DNA of 8,122 bases from Candidatus Aerophobus profundus SCGC AAA252-L23 (GCA_000402295.1 AQRW01000081.1:1-8122), one strand, 5' to 3'. Counted from the stretch's first letter, positions 1 through 7,277 are shown. Notes: generated by a model not told the origin, from the letters alone. A program made the numbers and translations.

Positions 1-10
1 CTATAGTTGG

Positions 11-38
11 TTGACAAAAATTGGCCTGGAGATAAAGT
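11..38 (+). promoter_or_regulatory. Possible sigma-70 promoter for the glycosyltransferase
   Basis: A perfect -35 hexamer TTGACA (11-16) is followed after 16 bases by TAAAGT (33-38), a 4/6 match to the -10 consensus. It lies 57 bases ahead of the glycosyltransferase start. The same bases also read as a short open frame (2-40, ending IGLEIK and TAA) that could be the tail of an upstream gene. Promoter assignment rests on consensus match only. Confidence 0.3.
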
Positions 39-94
39 AAAATCAGTTCTGGTTATAGGTGAGGTCTATCTAATCTTTTCATGGAAGGATTCTT

Positions 95-1120
95 ATGTCA
101 GCGAATCAACCTATTGTTTCTCTGGTTATTCCCACTCGGGACCGAAGGGATTTTTTAGCTAGAATTCTTGAGTCTATCCGTAAACTTGATTATCCCCGGC
201 AGAAGTGCCAGGTCATTATAGTTGATGATGGTTCCACAGATGATACTGCTGAGCTGGTCAAAGAAGTAAGTCTAAATTTTTCTTTTCAAATTTCTTACTA
301 CTATCAACCTTCAAAGGGGATTGCTTCGGCTAGAAATAAAGGGGGCAAAAGAAGCTGGGGAGAAGTAGTGGTTTTCCTTGACGACGACTGTGGTTTTGAG
401 ACAGACTGGCTTAAAAAACTAATTGAGCATCTGGGCTCACCAGAGGTCGGCGCTGTAGGAGGTCCAGATAGGGAGTTTGAGGAGGCCTCATTTATGGCCA
501 GGTGTATTGACTGGACAGTTACCTCTTTTATGGGAACTGGCAATGTGAGAGGCAAAAAAGGCCTACGTATAGCTAAGTACTATCCTCGAAGTTATAACAT
601 GGCTGTCCCTCGGAGGGTCTTTTTGAAAGTTGGTGGATTTGATGCCTCTTTACTGTTCGGAGAAGACGTAGAGTTGAGTTATCGCATAAAGAAAGCCGGC
701 TATATTCTTAGATTTGCTCCTGAGGCATTTGTCTGGCACGGAAGGAGAAAAAGTTTGGGTAGTTTCATAAAACAAATTTTCATTCGGGGCTCTACTCGTG
801 TTGAGCTAATCAAAAAGCACCGGGCTCTTCTGGAGTTAGCTTATCTCATTCCCGTCTTCATAGTGGTTCTTATCCCTTTATTAGTTGGTTTTTCTTTTTT
901 TTTACTTCTACCCTGGAGAGTCACCATTGTCTTGGGGGTGATATACCTGGGACTTCTTTTTCTGGATGGAGTGAGAGCAGCTAAAAAGTTAGGCAAGGTC
1001 AAAGCTATACCTCTGGTTGCTTTTTTATTGCTTATTCAGCACCTGACTTATGGAATAGGTTTCTTAAAGACCCTGATTGTTCCGATGGAGCCAAAGATAA
1101 AGGTGATTCCCGAGAGGTAA
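95..1120 (+). CDS. Family 2 glycosyltransferase with C-terminal membrane segments
   Basis: This is probably an inverting GT-A glycosyltransferase that moves a sugar from a nucleotide-sugar to a lipid-linked or surface glycan at the inner face of the membrane. The fold starts with VIPTRDR (11-17). VDDGSTDDT (43-51) is the nucleotide-binding motif, KGIASARNKG (74-83) the family's conserved loop, and FLDDDC (94-99) carries the metal-binding DxD-type motif. GEDVELSYR (189-197) supplies the probable catalytic acid, followed by WHGRR (214-218). The last 95 residues hold about three hydrophobic helices (roughly 248-273, 277-291 and 304-326), so the catalytic domain is membrane-anchored. The ATG has a GGAAGG site (83-88) six bases upstream. 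The donor and acceptor sugars cannot be read from the sequence. The next gene on the same strand is 155 bases away and has no obvious functional link. A nine-T run (895-903) lies in the first membrane segment. Confidence 0.9.
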   Translation: MSANQPIVSLVIPTRDRRDFLARILESIRKLDYPRQKCQVIIVDDGSTDDTAELVKEVSLNFSFQISYYYQPSKGIASARNKGGKRSWGEVVVFLDDDCGFETDWLKKLIEHLGSPEVGAVGGPDREFEEASFMARCIDWTVTSFMGTGNVRGKKGLRIAKYYPRSYNMAVPRRVFLKVGGFDASLLFGEDVELSYRIKKAGYILRFAPEAFVWHGRRKSLGSFIKQIFIRGSTRVELIKKHRALLELAYLIPVFIVVLIPLLVGFSFFLLLPWRVTIVLGVIYLGLLFLDGVRAAKKLGKVKAIPLVAFLLLIQHLTYGIGFLKTLIVPMEPKIKVIPER

Positions 1121-1140
1121 TTTGCCTGGATTCATATCAA

Positions 1141-1169
1141 TTGACTAGGAGAATTAGTTGTGTTATTCT
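1141..1169 (+). promoter_or_regulatory. Possible promoter for the dehydrogenase gene
   Basis: TTGACT (1141-1146, 5/6 match) and TATTCT (1164-1169, 4/6 match) are separated by an ideal 17 bases. They lie in the gap between the glycosyltransferase and the dehydrogenase and would give a leader of about 100 bases. No hairpin-plus-T-run terminator for the upstream gene was seen in this gap, so read-through is also possible. Confidence 0.35.
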
Positions 1170-1275
1170 TTTGAATGAGGAGAACTTTTCTAGGGAAAAA
1201 GCCACTAATCATTTTTTTAGCGGATTACATTCCCGCGAATTTATCAAAAAATATTCCTGAAAAGAGAGGAGTAAA

Positions 1276-2298
1276 ATGCTCAGAGCCAAGCTAATAGGAA
1301 GAGAAAAAATTCAATTGGAGAAAGTTAATCTTCCCTTGCCAAAAGAGGGAGAAGTCCAAATTAAAGTGAAATTCTGCGGTATCTGCGGTTCAGACATTCA
1401 CGCTTACCAAGGGAAGCATCCTTTTGTTCATCCTCCCATTGTTTTGGGCCACGAATTTTCTGGGACAGTTTCCCGAGTGGGCCTGGGGGTAGCTGATTTA
1501 AAAGAGGGAGACCCGGTGACCGTGGAGCCAAACATTACTTGTGGACGTTGTTACAATTGTCTTCATGGAAGATATAATATTTGCAGTGAGTTAAAGGTTA
1601 TTGGATGCGTCGGATATGACGGGGCTTTTTCTGAGTACATATTAGTTCCTTCTTCAAAAGTAATTAAGCTACCTCGGGGAATGTCCTTTGAACATGCCAC
1701 TATGATAGAGCCGGCCGCTGTTGCTGTTCACGTAGTGCGAAAAGCAAGTCAGAAAATTGGTCAGAAAGTAGTAGTTCTTGGTGCTGGGCCAATCGGTCTT
1801 CTGGTAACGCAAATAGCTCGATCTGCCGGAGCGGATGGGATTATCGTTACCGATATCCTGGACTATCGCTTGAATCTGGCTCGCCGTCTGGGAGCTGATG
1901 AAGTGGTGAATATCTCTTCTCAAGATTTAAAGGAGACCATAATTCAAAAATGGGGGACAGAAGGGGTAGATCTGATTTATGATTGTGTGGGCACGGAAGA
2001 GACTCTCTTTCAAGCAATGCAGGTAGCCAGAAAAGGAATCAAGATTATGATCGTGGGGGTGCCTCATCAAAAGATTGAGATTAATTTCGAGCTGGTTCAG
2101 GATCGGGAGCTTGAATTAATGGGTTGCTTGATGTATGTGAGAGAGGACTTTCTTACCGCTCTTAGTTTGATCCTGAATGATAGAATTGACGTAGATTCTC
2201 TTATCACTCACCGATTTAATCTTGAGAAGATCGGAGAAGCTTTTAGTCTTATTCAGAGGAAAAAAGAAGAGATCATTAAGATATTGATAAAAACATAA
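1276..2298 (+). CDS. Zinc-dependent medium-chain alcohol/polyol dehydrogenase
   Basis: This cytoplasmic NAD(P)-linked oxidoreductase of the MDR superfamily oxidises a secondary alcohol, polyol or related substrate. Its 340 residues are the usual length for the sorbitol/threonine dehydrogenase branch. Probable catalytic zinc ligands are C37 (in CGICGSD), H59-E60 (GHE) and E145 (MIEP). The structural zinc lobe is intact, with C89, C92, C95 and C103. The Rossmann motif GAGPIG (169-174) is followed by D193 at the end of the second strand, which favours NAD over NADP. The start has a good GAGAGGAG site (1264-1271) four bases upstream. Substrate is not determinable: sorbitol, threonine, butanediol and sugar-phosphate dehydrogenases all share this layout. 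Nothing next to it narrows the choice. The gene converges on the kinase gene, with 37 bases between stop codons. Confidence 0.9.
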   Translation: MLRAKLIGREKIQLEKVNLPLPKEGEVQIKVKFCGICGSDIHAYQGKHPFVHPPIVLGHEFSGTVSRVGLGVADLKEGDPVTVEPNITCGRCYNCLHGRYNICSELKVIGCVGYDGAFSEYILVPSSKVIKLPRGMSFEHATMIEPAAVAVHVVRKASQKIGQKVVVLGAGPIGLLVTQIARSAGADGIIVTDILDYRLNLARRLGADEVVNISSQDLKETIIQKWGTEGVDLIYDCVGTEETLFQAMQVARKGIKIMIVGVPHQKIEINFELVQDRELELMGCLMYVREDFLTALSLILNDRIDVDSLITHRFNLEKIGEAFSLIQRKKEEIIKILIKT

Positions 2299-2335
2299 GC
2301 TTACTGGAAGAGTTACCTGAGTTCTTCTGCCCATT

Positions 2336-3502
2336 TCAGAACGGCCTTAGACTCTTCCGGATGGTAAATACGAAGTTGTTACCCTTTACTATCTTATCTT
2401 CATTTTCCTGTGTTATGGCTGCACAAGGTATAAATCTTCCAGAAACGAAGCAGCAGGGCTCGACCCAGATTTCTCCCCCGTGTTTCTTTACCAATTCGGT
2501 AGTTACGTCCAGTCCTATTCCGGACCCTTCCTTGCGGATGGTAACATATCTTTTGAAAATGGTTTCTCTTGCTTCTTCGGGAATTGGATCGCCCATATTG
2601 GCTACGTTAAGGTAGTGATAATTATCCTTCTTGTCACAATACCCAAAATATATCTCGGTGTTTTCCTCTCCGTATTTGATAGCGTTGGTTATTAGGTTGT
2701 TATAAATGATTTCTATATAATCCGGGTCACCGACAACCTCTAAGTCTCCCGGAATTTCACACCGGAAACTCACTCCTGGCTTTAGGATATATTCCTTCTG
2801 AAAGTCCAGGACCTTATTGACAACTTCCGAGAAGATTACTTTTTTCGGACTTATCTCCAGCTCTCCTCCTTTTATCTTGGAGTAAATTAGGAAATTTTCT
2901 ACCGTTTTTAAGCCATGCTGGCTTCGGCTAAGTATCCTGCCGAACAGTTGCCGCTGTTTGGAAAGAGGTATCTCAATTTGTGTTAGCACGGTCGCGATCT
3001 GATGAATGGTAGCCAGGGGGGATTTTAGTTCGTGTGAGGCAAAAGCGGTGAGTCTGTCCGAGAGTTCAACTAGTTTATATAACTGGGTGTTATCCTGGAT
3101 AACCTCTACCACATATCTGATCTGTCCATCCGGTGTCATCAAAGGAAAAGAGTACACATCCAGGAATTTCTCCTCTCCTTCTCTTTTGATGGTCTTCAGT
3201 CCCCTGGCGTTTTTTTTGCTCTTTAGAGTTTTTCTCACCGCACAGACTGTTTCGGGACAGGGCTTATCAGAGCCAAAACTTACTTCGTAGCATTTTTTCC
3301 CCACTATTCTATCCTGTGGTTTTTCCTGGACTTTCCTGTACTCCTTGTTAGCCCAGACTATGTGAAAGTTTGGCTCGAGCACAACCATAGCAATACCTAT
3401 GGAATTGAGTATTTCCAGACCAAAGTGTTCTCCTAAGACCTCTTCCAGTTTCTTGGTAGCCAAGTTATTTTTGTACATACTATAACTCCGCATCTGACCC
3501 AT
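2336..3502 (-). CDS. PAS-domain sensor histidine kinase, soluble
   Basis: This is a cytoplasmic histidine kinase of 388 residues without a membrane segment. A PAS domain covers roughly 28-138, with C71, C82 and C87 in a KKCYEV...PCPETVC pattern. The dimerisation/phosphoacceptor helix has H157 in ASHELKSPL. The ATPase domain has the N-box NNLITNAIKYG (268-278) and a G1 box of NMGDPIP (302-308), where Asn replaces the usual Asp. An F-box-like IFKRY (315-319) and GSGIGL (326-331) follow. Between HGGEIWVEP (341-349) and the last strand NNFVFTI (375-381) there is a longer than usual insert containing C350, C351 and C360. The ATG at 3502 has no close Shine-Dalgarno site. The in-frame ATG at 3476-3478 (Met9) has GGAG seven bases upstream and is probably the real start. 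Likely partners are the three receivers of the same gene group. The signal is unknown; redox or a bound ligand are possibilities. Confidence 0.9.
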   Translation of the reverse strand: MGQMRSYSMYKNNLATKKLEEVLGEHFGLEILNSIGIAMVVLEPNFHIVWANKEYRKVQEKPQDRIVGKKCYEVSFGSDKPCPETVCAVRKTLKSKKNARGLKTIKREGEEKFLDVYSFPLMTPDGQIRYVVEVIQDNTQLYKLVELSDRLTAFASHELKSPLATIHQIATVLTQIEIPLSKQRQLFGRILSRSQHGLKTVENFLIYSKIKGGELEISPKKVIFSEVVNKVLDFQKEYILKPGVSFRCEIPGDLEVVGDPDYIEIIYNNLITNAIKYGEENTEIYFGYCDKKDNYHYLNVANMGDPIPEEARETIFKRYVTIRKEGSGIGLDVTTELVKKHGGEIWVEPCCFVSGRFIPCAAITQENEDKIVKGNNFVFTIRKSLRPF

Positions 3503-3561
3503 GAGGATTGTTTAGTTACCTTACGACCGCCTTCCTACTGCTTTTAGTTTACTCTGATGCT

Positions 3562-3581
3562 AAAAAACCGCAAGTTGCCGG
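3562..3581 (-). terminator. Weak hairpin plus T-run between lipB and the kinase gene
   Basis: Read on the minus strand, a short GC-rich CCGGC/GCGG stem (about four pairs with one bulged G and a five-base loop) is followed directly by TTTTTT. It lies within the 189-base gap downstream of lipB. If functional it would partly separate the kinase from the operon. The stem is short, so it may be chance. The rest of the gap shows no convincing gene or promoter. Confidence 0.2.
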
Positions 3582-3691
3582 GCACGATGGTTTGAGAATG
3601 TTTCCACACATGTATTCACTGACCATAGTTCTTTTCCAAACAGAGTCTTTCTATCAAGAGACAAGAATTTTCAAGAGCACCGATTGGTTCT

Positions 3692-4417
3692 TCAATTTTC
3701 GTAATGACCATTAGGAAAAGATCGATCCACAAGATGCCTCAGTGCCGGTAGGTCGATTCCCTGCATTTTGGCTCCGAAGAGCTGAGAAAAGTAATGCTTA
3801 ATCTTGACTTTTACTTTTTCTATTTCTATCTTTTTCTTAACAATCTGGCTTAGAGAGGTTACTTTGAGATCTCTCATTCCACAGGGATTAATCAGCTTGA
3901 AGTCTTTCATTCGAGGATTGATGTTGAAAGCGAAGCCGTGATAGGCAACTTTGAAGTCTCTCACCGCAATTCCGAGGAAGGCAATTTTTCCTTGCTTCGT
4001 CCATATCCCAGGATGTCCAGTTCTCCTTTCTCCTTTCAATTGGTAGTCCGCTAGAACCTCAATTATTAACTGTTCGAGGACGTTCAGATAATCTCTCAGC
4101 TTCGGATAGCGATTGGCTAACCGAACAATTGGATACCCTACCAGTTGCCCTGGCCCATGATAGGTAACATCTCCTCCCCGCTCGGTCAAGAAAAACTGAA
4201 TTCCCTCTTTTTGTAAGTCTTCTTGGGAAACCAGGATATTCTTCCAGTTTTTCTGTCTACCGCAAGTTATAACTGGAAAGTGCTCAAGAAGAAGGAGAGT
4301 GTCAGGGATTATGTTTCTCAACCTCAGCTCGACCAGTTGTTTTTGTAACTCCCAGGCTTCTTCGTATCTGACCCGGCCGAGATCGGATACCAGACAACGA
4401 TTCTCTTCATCCATCAC
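3692..4417 (-). CDS. lipB: Lipoyl(octanoyl) transferase LipB
   Basis: This enzyme transfers octanoyl from octanoyl-ACP to the lipoyl-accepting lysine of carrier proteins such as GcvH, the first step of endogenous lipoylation before sulfur insertion by LipA. The signature RGGDVTYHGPGQLVGYPI spans 80-97. GKIAFLGIAVR (143-153) holds the probable catalytic Lys144, and LINPCGM (175-181) the probable catalytic Cys179. HGFAFNINP (160-168) also fits the family. The 241 residues are slightly longer than E. coli LipB because of a basic C-terminal extension. The start is GTG at 4415-4417 or the next codon, ATG at 4412-4414; neither has a strong ribosome binding site. It lies 46 bases after gcvH, so its probable substrate is encoded immediately upstream. 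No lipA is in the window. Confidence 0.94.
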   Translation of the reverse strand: MMDEENRCLVSDLGRVRYEEAWELQKQLVELRLRNIIPDTLLLLEHFPVITCGRQKNWKNILVSQEDLQKEGIQFFLTERGGDVTYHGPGQLVGYPIVRLANRYPKLRDYLNVLEQLIIEVLADYQLKGERRTGHPGIWTKQGKIAFLGIAVRDFKVAYHGFAFNINPRMKDFKLINPCGMRDLKVTSLSQIVKKKIEIEKVKVKIKHYFSQLFGAKMQGIDLPALRHLVDRSFPNGHYEN

Positions 4418-4463
4418 ATTGTTCCAGGAGAAACAAGGTCTGAACTGAAGGTAGACCCAGGCT

Positions 4464-4841
4464 TCATTCCCCGGTGAGCTTTTGGTAATCTTGAGCGTTT
4501 AGTAGACCCTGCAACTCTTCAGGGGACGACACTCTTATTTTGACAATCCAGCCTTCTCCGTGGGGATCGCGGTTGATTAACGAGGGGTCTTCCTCCAACT
4601 GACTATTAGCCTGGGTTATTTCTCCACTTAGGGGAGAAGGAACATCGTATGCGGCTTTGGAAGACTCCACCACAGCCAACAGGTCTTTCTGCTGAATAGC
4701 TTTCCCCACCGGGGGAAGTTCAACAAATATGATTTCTCCCAGCTGTTTCTGACCGTAGTAAGTGATGCCTATTGTTCCAATGTCCCCATCAAGTTTCACC
4801 CACTGATGACTATCTACATATTTCAACTCTGAAGGATACAT
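4464..4841 (-). CDS. gcvH: Glycine cleavage system H protein (lipoyl carrier)
   Basis: This small carrier protein holds the methylamine intermediate of glycine cleavage on a lipoyl arm, passing it between the P, T and L proteins and delivering one-carbon units to tetrahydrofolate. The 125 residues match the family. The N-terminal part has HQWVKLDGDIGTIGITYYGQ (12-31) and LGEIIFVELPPVG (34-46). The lipoylation site is K62 in VESSKAAYD, followed by SPLSGEI (69-75) and the C-terminal GWIVKI (97-102). Its ATG overlaps the receiver A stop codon by one base (TAATG), and GGAGG lies eight bases upstream inside the receiver gene, so translation is probably coupled. It sits with metF/metV and lipB but without gcvT, gcvP or lpd. 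A lipoate-binding protein of a sulfur pathway is a less likely alternative, because the sequence is close to ordinary GcvH. Confidence 0.95.
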   Translation of the reverse strand: MYPSELKYVDSHQWVKLDGDIGTIGITYYGQKQLGEIIFVELPPVGKAIQQKDLLAVVESSKAAYDVPSPLSGEITQANSQLEEDPSLINRDPHGEGWIVKIRVSSPEELQGLLNAQDYQKLTGE

Positions 4842-5239
4842 TAGGTCTTCCTCCCTTTGAGCAATTTATTTATTCGTGAAATTAGTTCCTTAGGTTCGAC
4901 TGGCTTGTCAATGTAATCATCAGCCTCTAATTGCAAACCTTCAGCCTGCGTATAGGTAGTCTGACTCAGTTTTTGCCGGAGAGCCGTAAGCATTATTACC
5001 GGGATTCGGTTGTATTCCAGGCTATTCTTCAGCTCTTTACATATTTCAAAGCCACTTTTTTCCGGCATCATTATGTCAAGAATAACTAAGTCGGGTTTTT
5101 CCTCATTTACCTTTCCCAAACACTGTTGGCCACTAAAGGCAGTCAATACTTGAAAGTTGCCATTTTCCAGAATGATTTTTGTTCCCTCAACAAAATCCCT
5201 ATCGTCATCTACCACTAAGACCTTTGCTTTATAGGCCAT
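4841..5239 (-). CDS. Stand-alone receiver-domain protein A
   Basis: A single CheY-like receiver fills the whole 132-residue protein, with no output domain. The acidic pocket is D11-D12 (VVDDDRD), phosphoacceptor D55 (LVILDIMMP), switch residue T85 (MLTA) and K112 (DDYIDKPVEP). The distance from T85 to K112 is 27 residues, five more than in CheY or PhoB, as in the two other receivers of this group. A strong AAGGAGG site lies five bases before the ATG. It is 40 bases after receiver B and overlaps gcvH by one base. It probably accepts phosphate from the kinase at the end of the gene group. The target is unknown: it could act by protein contact or as a phosphorelay intermediate. Confidence 0.92.
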   Translation of the reverse strand: MAYKAKVLVVDDDRDFVEGTKIILENGNFQVLTAFSGQQCLGKVNEEKPDLVILDIMMPEKSGFEICKELKNSLEYNRIPVIMLTALRQKLSQTTYTQAEGLQLEADDYIDKPVEPKELISRINKLLKGRKT

Positions 5240-5279
5240 GATAACCTCCTTTTATACTACCACCAAAAACAGAGAGATT

Positions 5280-5678
5280 CTATTCTCTCACTCTTTTCAA
5301 GATTTTTGCTGCCCTGTATAGTAACTTATTCGGCTGGACCGGTTTTTCGATATAATCATCCACATCCAGAGCAAGCCCCGTTTCCAACTCATATCGTCTC
5401 TGGCTAGCAGTTTTTTTTACCGAAGTCAAGATTAAAACAGGAATCCTGGGGAATTTTGGATCGTTCCTCAGTTCCTTGATTACCTCAAATCCGTCCTTTC
5501 TGGGCATTAGTAGGTCCAGGATAATTAAGTCTGGGGAAACTTCTTCGGCCTTCCTCAGACATTCCTCCCCGTCGGAGGCAAAGCTAAGCTGATAAGGCTG
5601 AGTTTCAAGAATAGTTTTCAAGGCTTCTCGCACATCAGGATCATCGTCAACTATTAATATTTTAGCCTCTTCTTCCAT
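5280..5678 (-). CDS. Stand-alone receiver-domain protein B
   Basis: This 132-residue single-domain receiver has D11-D12 (IVDDDPD), phosphoacceptor D55 (LIILDLLMP), T85 (ILTS) and K112 (DDYIEKPVQP). It has the same extended stretch after T85 as its neighbours, here with ELETGLALDVDDY (97-109). The C-terminal helix is basic (KILKRVRE). The start lies inside the metF reading frame: the two overlap by 17 bases, and the GGAGGA site (5686-5691, seven bases upstream of the ATG) lies within metF codons. Of the three, this one and receiver A look most alike by eye (EGLQLEADDYIDKP against TGLALDVDDYIEKP), suggesting a local duplication. No DNA-binding or enzymatic output is present. Confidence 0.92.
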   Translation of the reverse strand: MEEEAKILIVDDDPDVREALKTILETQPYQLSFASDGEECLRKAEEVSPDLIILDLLMPRKDGFEVIKELRNDPKFPRIPVLILTSVKKTASQRRYELETGLALDVDDYIEKPVQPNKLLYRAAKILKRVRE

Positions 5679-6612
5679 TGTTTAGTCCTCCGTTATTTTG
5701 CCCCGGTCGGGGCAGAAGTTTGGCTTTTTCCACAATCTCAGGAATTATTTTTTCCCAGGCTACGGCCATAATGTGTATTCCGTGGACACCTCTAATTTCT
5801 CTCAACTGCTCGATAATCTCCAGACAAATCTTGACTCCTTCTTCCTTTGGATTTTGAGCGTCTTCCATTCTGGAGACAATCTCATCGGGCAAAGTTATTC
5901 CAGAAACATAGTCCCTCATATAATGGGCCATTCCCGGTGACTTTATGGGAATTAATCCAGCCAATATGTGAATCTGCTTGTCCAGACCTTTATCCCGGAT
6001 TATGTGCATCCATTCTTTAAATTTTGGTACATCAAAAATGCCCTGGGTTTGGATGAAATCACACCCAGCTCTAATCTTCTTGGCTAATCGTATTGCCCTA
6101 AACTCGAAGGGGTCAGCGAAGGGATTCTCGGCTGCTCCAATGTATAGTTTGGGGGCCACCGTCAATTTGTCCTCGCTTGACAACTTTTTTTCATCTCTCA
6201 TAACTTTGAGGATCTGAATGAGTTGAATTGAATCAATGTCAAAGACATTCTTTGCTTGAGGATGATTGCCCAACCTTTGATGGTCACCGGAAAGAGACAA
6301 AATATTACTGATTCCCAGAGCTGCCGCTCCTAAAACATCGCTCTCGATAGCGAGTCTATTTCGATCTCGACAAACGATCTGAATAACCGGTTCTAAACCT
6401 AATTCTTTCAGGATTACTCCACAGGCAATACTGGACATCCGAACGATGGCAGTCTGATTATCGGTAATATTAATAGCATCAACATAACCACGGAATAGTT
6501 CAGCCTTCTTTTTCACCGCTTCTGCATCTGCCCCCTTGGGTGGACCTAACTCCCCAGTCACTACAAAGTGATCTTCCTCCAGTAGTCTCTCCAGATTACT
6601 TTCTGTTTTCAT
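5662..6612 (-). CDS. metF: Methylenetetrahydrofolate reductase, MetF flavoprotein subunit
   Basis: This FAD/FMN-binding TIM-barrel enzyme reduces 5,10-methylene-THF to 5-methyl-THF, feeding methionine synthesis or the methyl branch of the Wood-Ljungdahl pathway. VTGELGPPKG (18-27) carries E21, matching the catalytic Glu of E. coli MetF. D51 (NITDNQ), CRDRN (81-85), LSLSGDH (105-111, with D110 at the flavin-site position), FIQTQ (186-190) and GIHIMAV (278-284) all fit the family. The length (316) is that of the short bacterial form without a SAM-regulated domain. It starts in an ATGA overlap with metV and has AAGGA seven bases upstream. The pairing with metV marks the acetogen-type MetFV enzyme rather than the NADH-dependent E. 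coli type. The C-terminal tail (about 304-316, Asn/Gly/Arg-rich) is encoded by the ribosome binding site and first codons of the next gene and is probably not conserved. Confidence 0.93.
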   Translation of the reverse strand: MKTESNLERLLEEDHFVVTGELGPPKGADAEAVKKKAELFRGYVDAINITDNQTAIVRMSSIACGVILKELGLEPVIQIVCRDRNRLAIESDVLGAAALGISNILSLSGDHQRLGNHPQAKNVFDIDSIQLIQILKVMRDEKKLSSEDKLTVAPKLYIGAAENPFADPFEFRAIRLAKKIRAGCDFIQTQGIFDVPKFKEWMHIIRDKGLDKQIHILAGLIPIKSPGMAHYMRDYVSGITLPDEIVSRMEDAQNPKEEGVKICLEIIEQLREIRGVHGIHIMAVAWEKIIPEIVEKAKLLPRPGQNNGGLNNGRRG

Positions 6613-7271
6613 TTAGCTGTCCTTGGCAACACAAGTTTTCTCGGTCCTCCGTCCCTTGCAGTTGACCAGTCTTTAGGAGGAATTATTTCCATCAGTTGAT
6701 CAAGCTTCCCCTGTGTACTCAATCGGTCGATGATGAGCTGCCAGGCACAATCAACCTCAGGGTCCACCTCGCACTTTCCATCTTTGGAACCACCGCAGGG
6801 ACCGTTGAGCAAACTCTTCGCACAGCGGGTTATCGGACATATTCCTGCCGTTTTCTCCAACAGGCACTGACCACACATTTGGCATCTTTCTTCGAAGTTG
6901 CCAAAGCGTTTAATTTCACCCAGGAAGAGGGTATCGCAGCCCGGAAGAGTGATCTTATCTACGGAGTTGCTTACCGCCTGAATCCCGTTGCCACACGCCA
7001 AAACAAGGATACAGTCAGCCAGACTAAGTTGGTCCTTCTTTTCCCGGAAGAACTTCTTGTTGTTGAGCACGTGGCAGGCCGGATCAAGAACAACCCATCC
7101 AGAAACGGACTTTCCAGCTCCCTCTAACTTTTCTTTCATTTCTTTGGCTTGTTCCTCTCCCCCGGTCTGGCAGAGAGTAGCACATTCACTGCAACCGGCA
7201 ATAAAAATAGTTGTGTAGGAGTTCAGATATCCGGTTATCTCCTCAAATGGTTTTTGCCTGGTAATAATCAT
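6609..7271 (-). CDS. metV: MetV, cysteine-rich partner subunit of methylenetetrahydrofolate reductase
   Basis: This is the second subunit of MetFV-type methylene-THF reductase. In acetogens such as Moorella the family is thought to carry iron-sulfur and/or zinc sites and pass electrons to the MetF flavin. The protein has 15 cysteines in 220 residues. The N-terminal part has CSECATLC (C27, C30, C34) and DPACH (C66), then C87 and C93. The C-terminal part has CQMCGQC (C130, C133, C136), C145, C150, the family signature LLNGPCGG (154-161), C167 and C175 (VDCAW). Its ribosome binding site is exceptionally strong (see 7278-7288). It overlaps metF by four bases, which fits equal synthesis of the two subunits. 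The physiological electron donor is not encoded in the window. Confidence 0.92.
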   Translation of the reverse strand: MIITRQKPFEEITGYLNSYTTIFIAGCSECATLCQTGGEEQAKEMKEKLEGAGKSVSGWVVLDPACHVLNNKKFFREKKDQLSLADCILVLACGNGIQAVSNSVDKITLPGCDTLFLGEIKRFGNFEERCQMCGQCLLEKTAGICPITRCAKSLLNGPCGGSKDGKCEVDPEVDCAWQLIIDRLSTQGKLDQLMEIIPPKDWSTARDGGPRKLVLPRTAK

Positions 7272-7277
7272 AATTGG

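Noticed and set aside
1..40. Tail of an upstream protein ending IGLEIK
   Set aside because: Only 12 codons are available and nothing identifies a family, so it is mentioned with the promoter but not called as a gene.
2299..2335. Inverted repeat GAAGA/TCTTC between the convergent dehydrogenase and kinase genes as a terminator
   Set aside because: The stem is only five or six pairs with an eleven-base loop and has no T-run on either strand.
3508..3714. 68-residue open frame on the + strand in the lipB-kinase gap
   Set aside because: It starts with TTG directly against a GAGGA, shows no family motif and runs into the 3' end of lipB on the other strand.
6696..7127. 143-residue open frame on the + strand opposite metV
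   Set aside because: It lies wholly antisense to a clearly recognised MetV with conserved cysteine motifs, and its product shows no recognisable domain.
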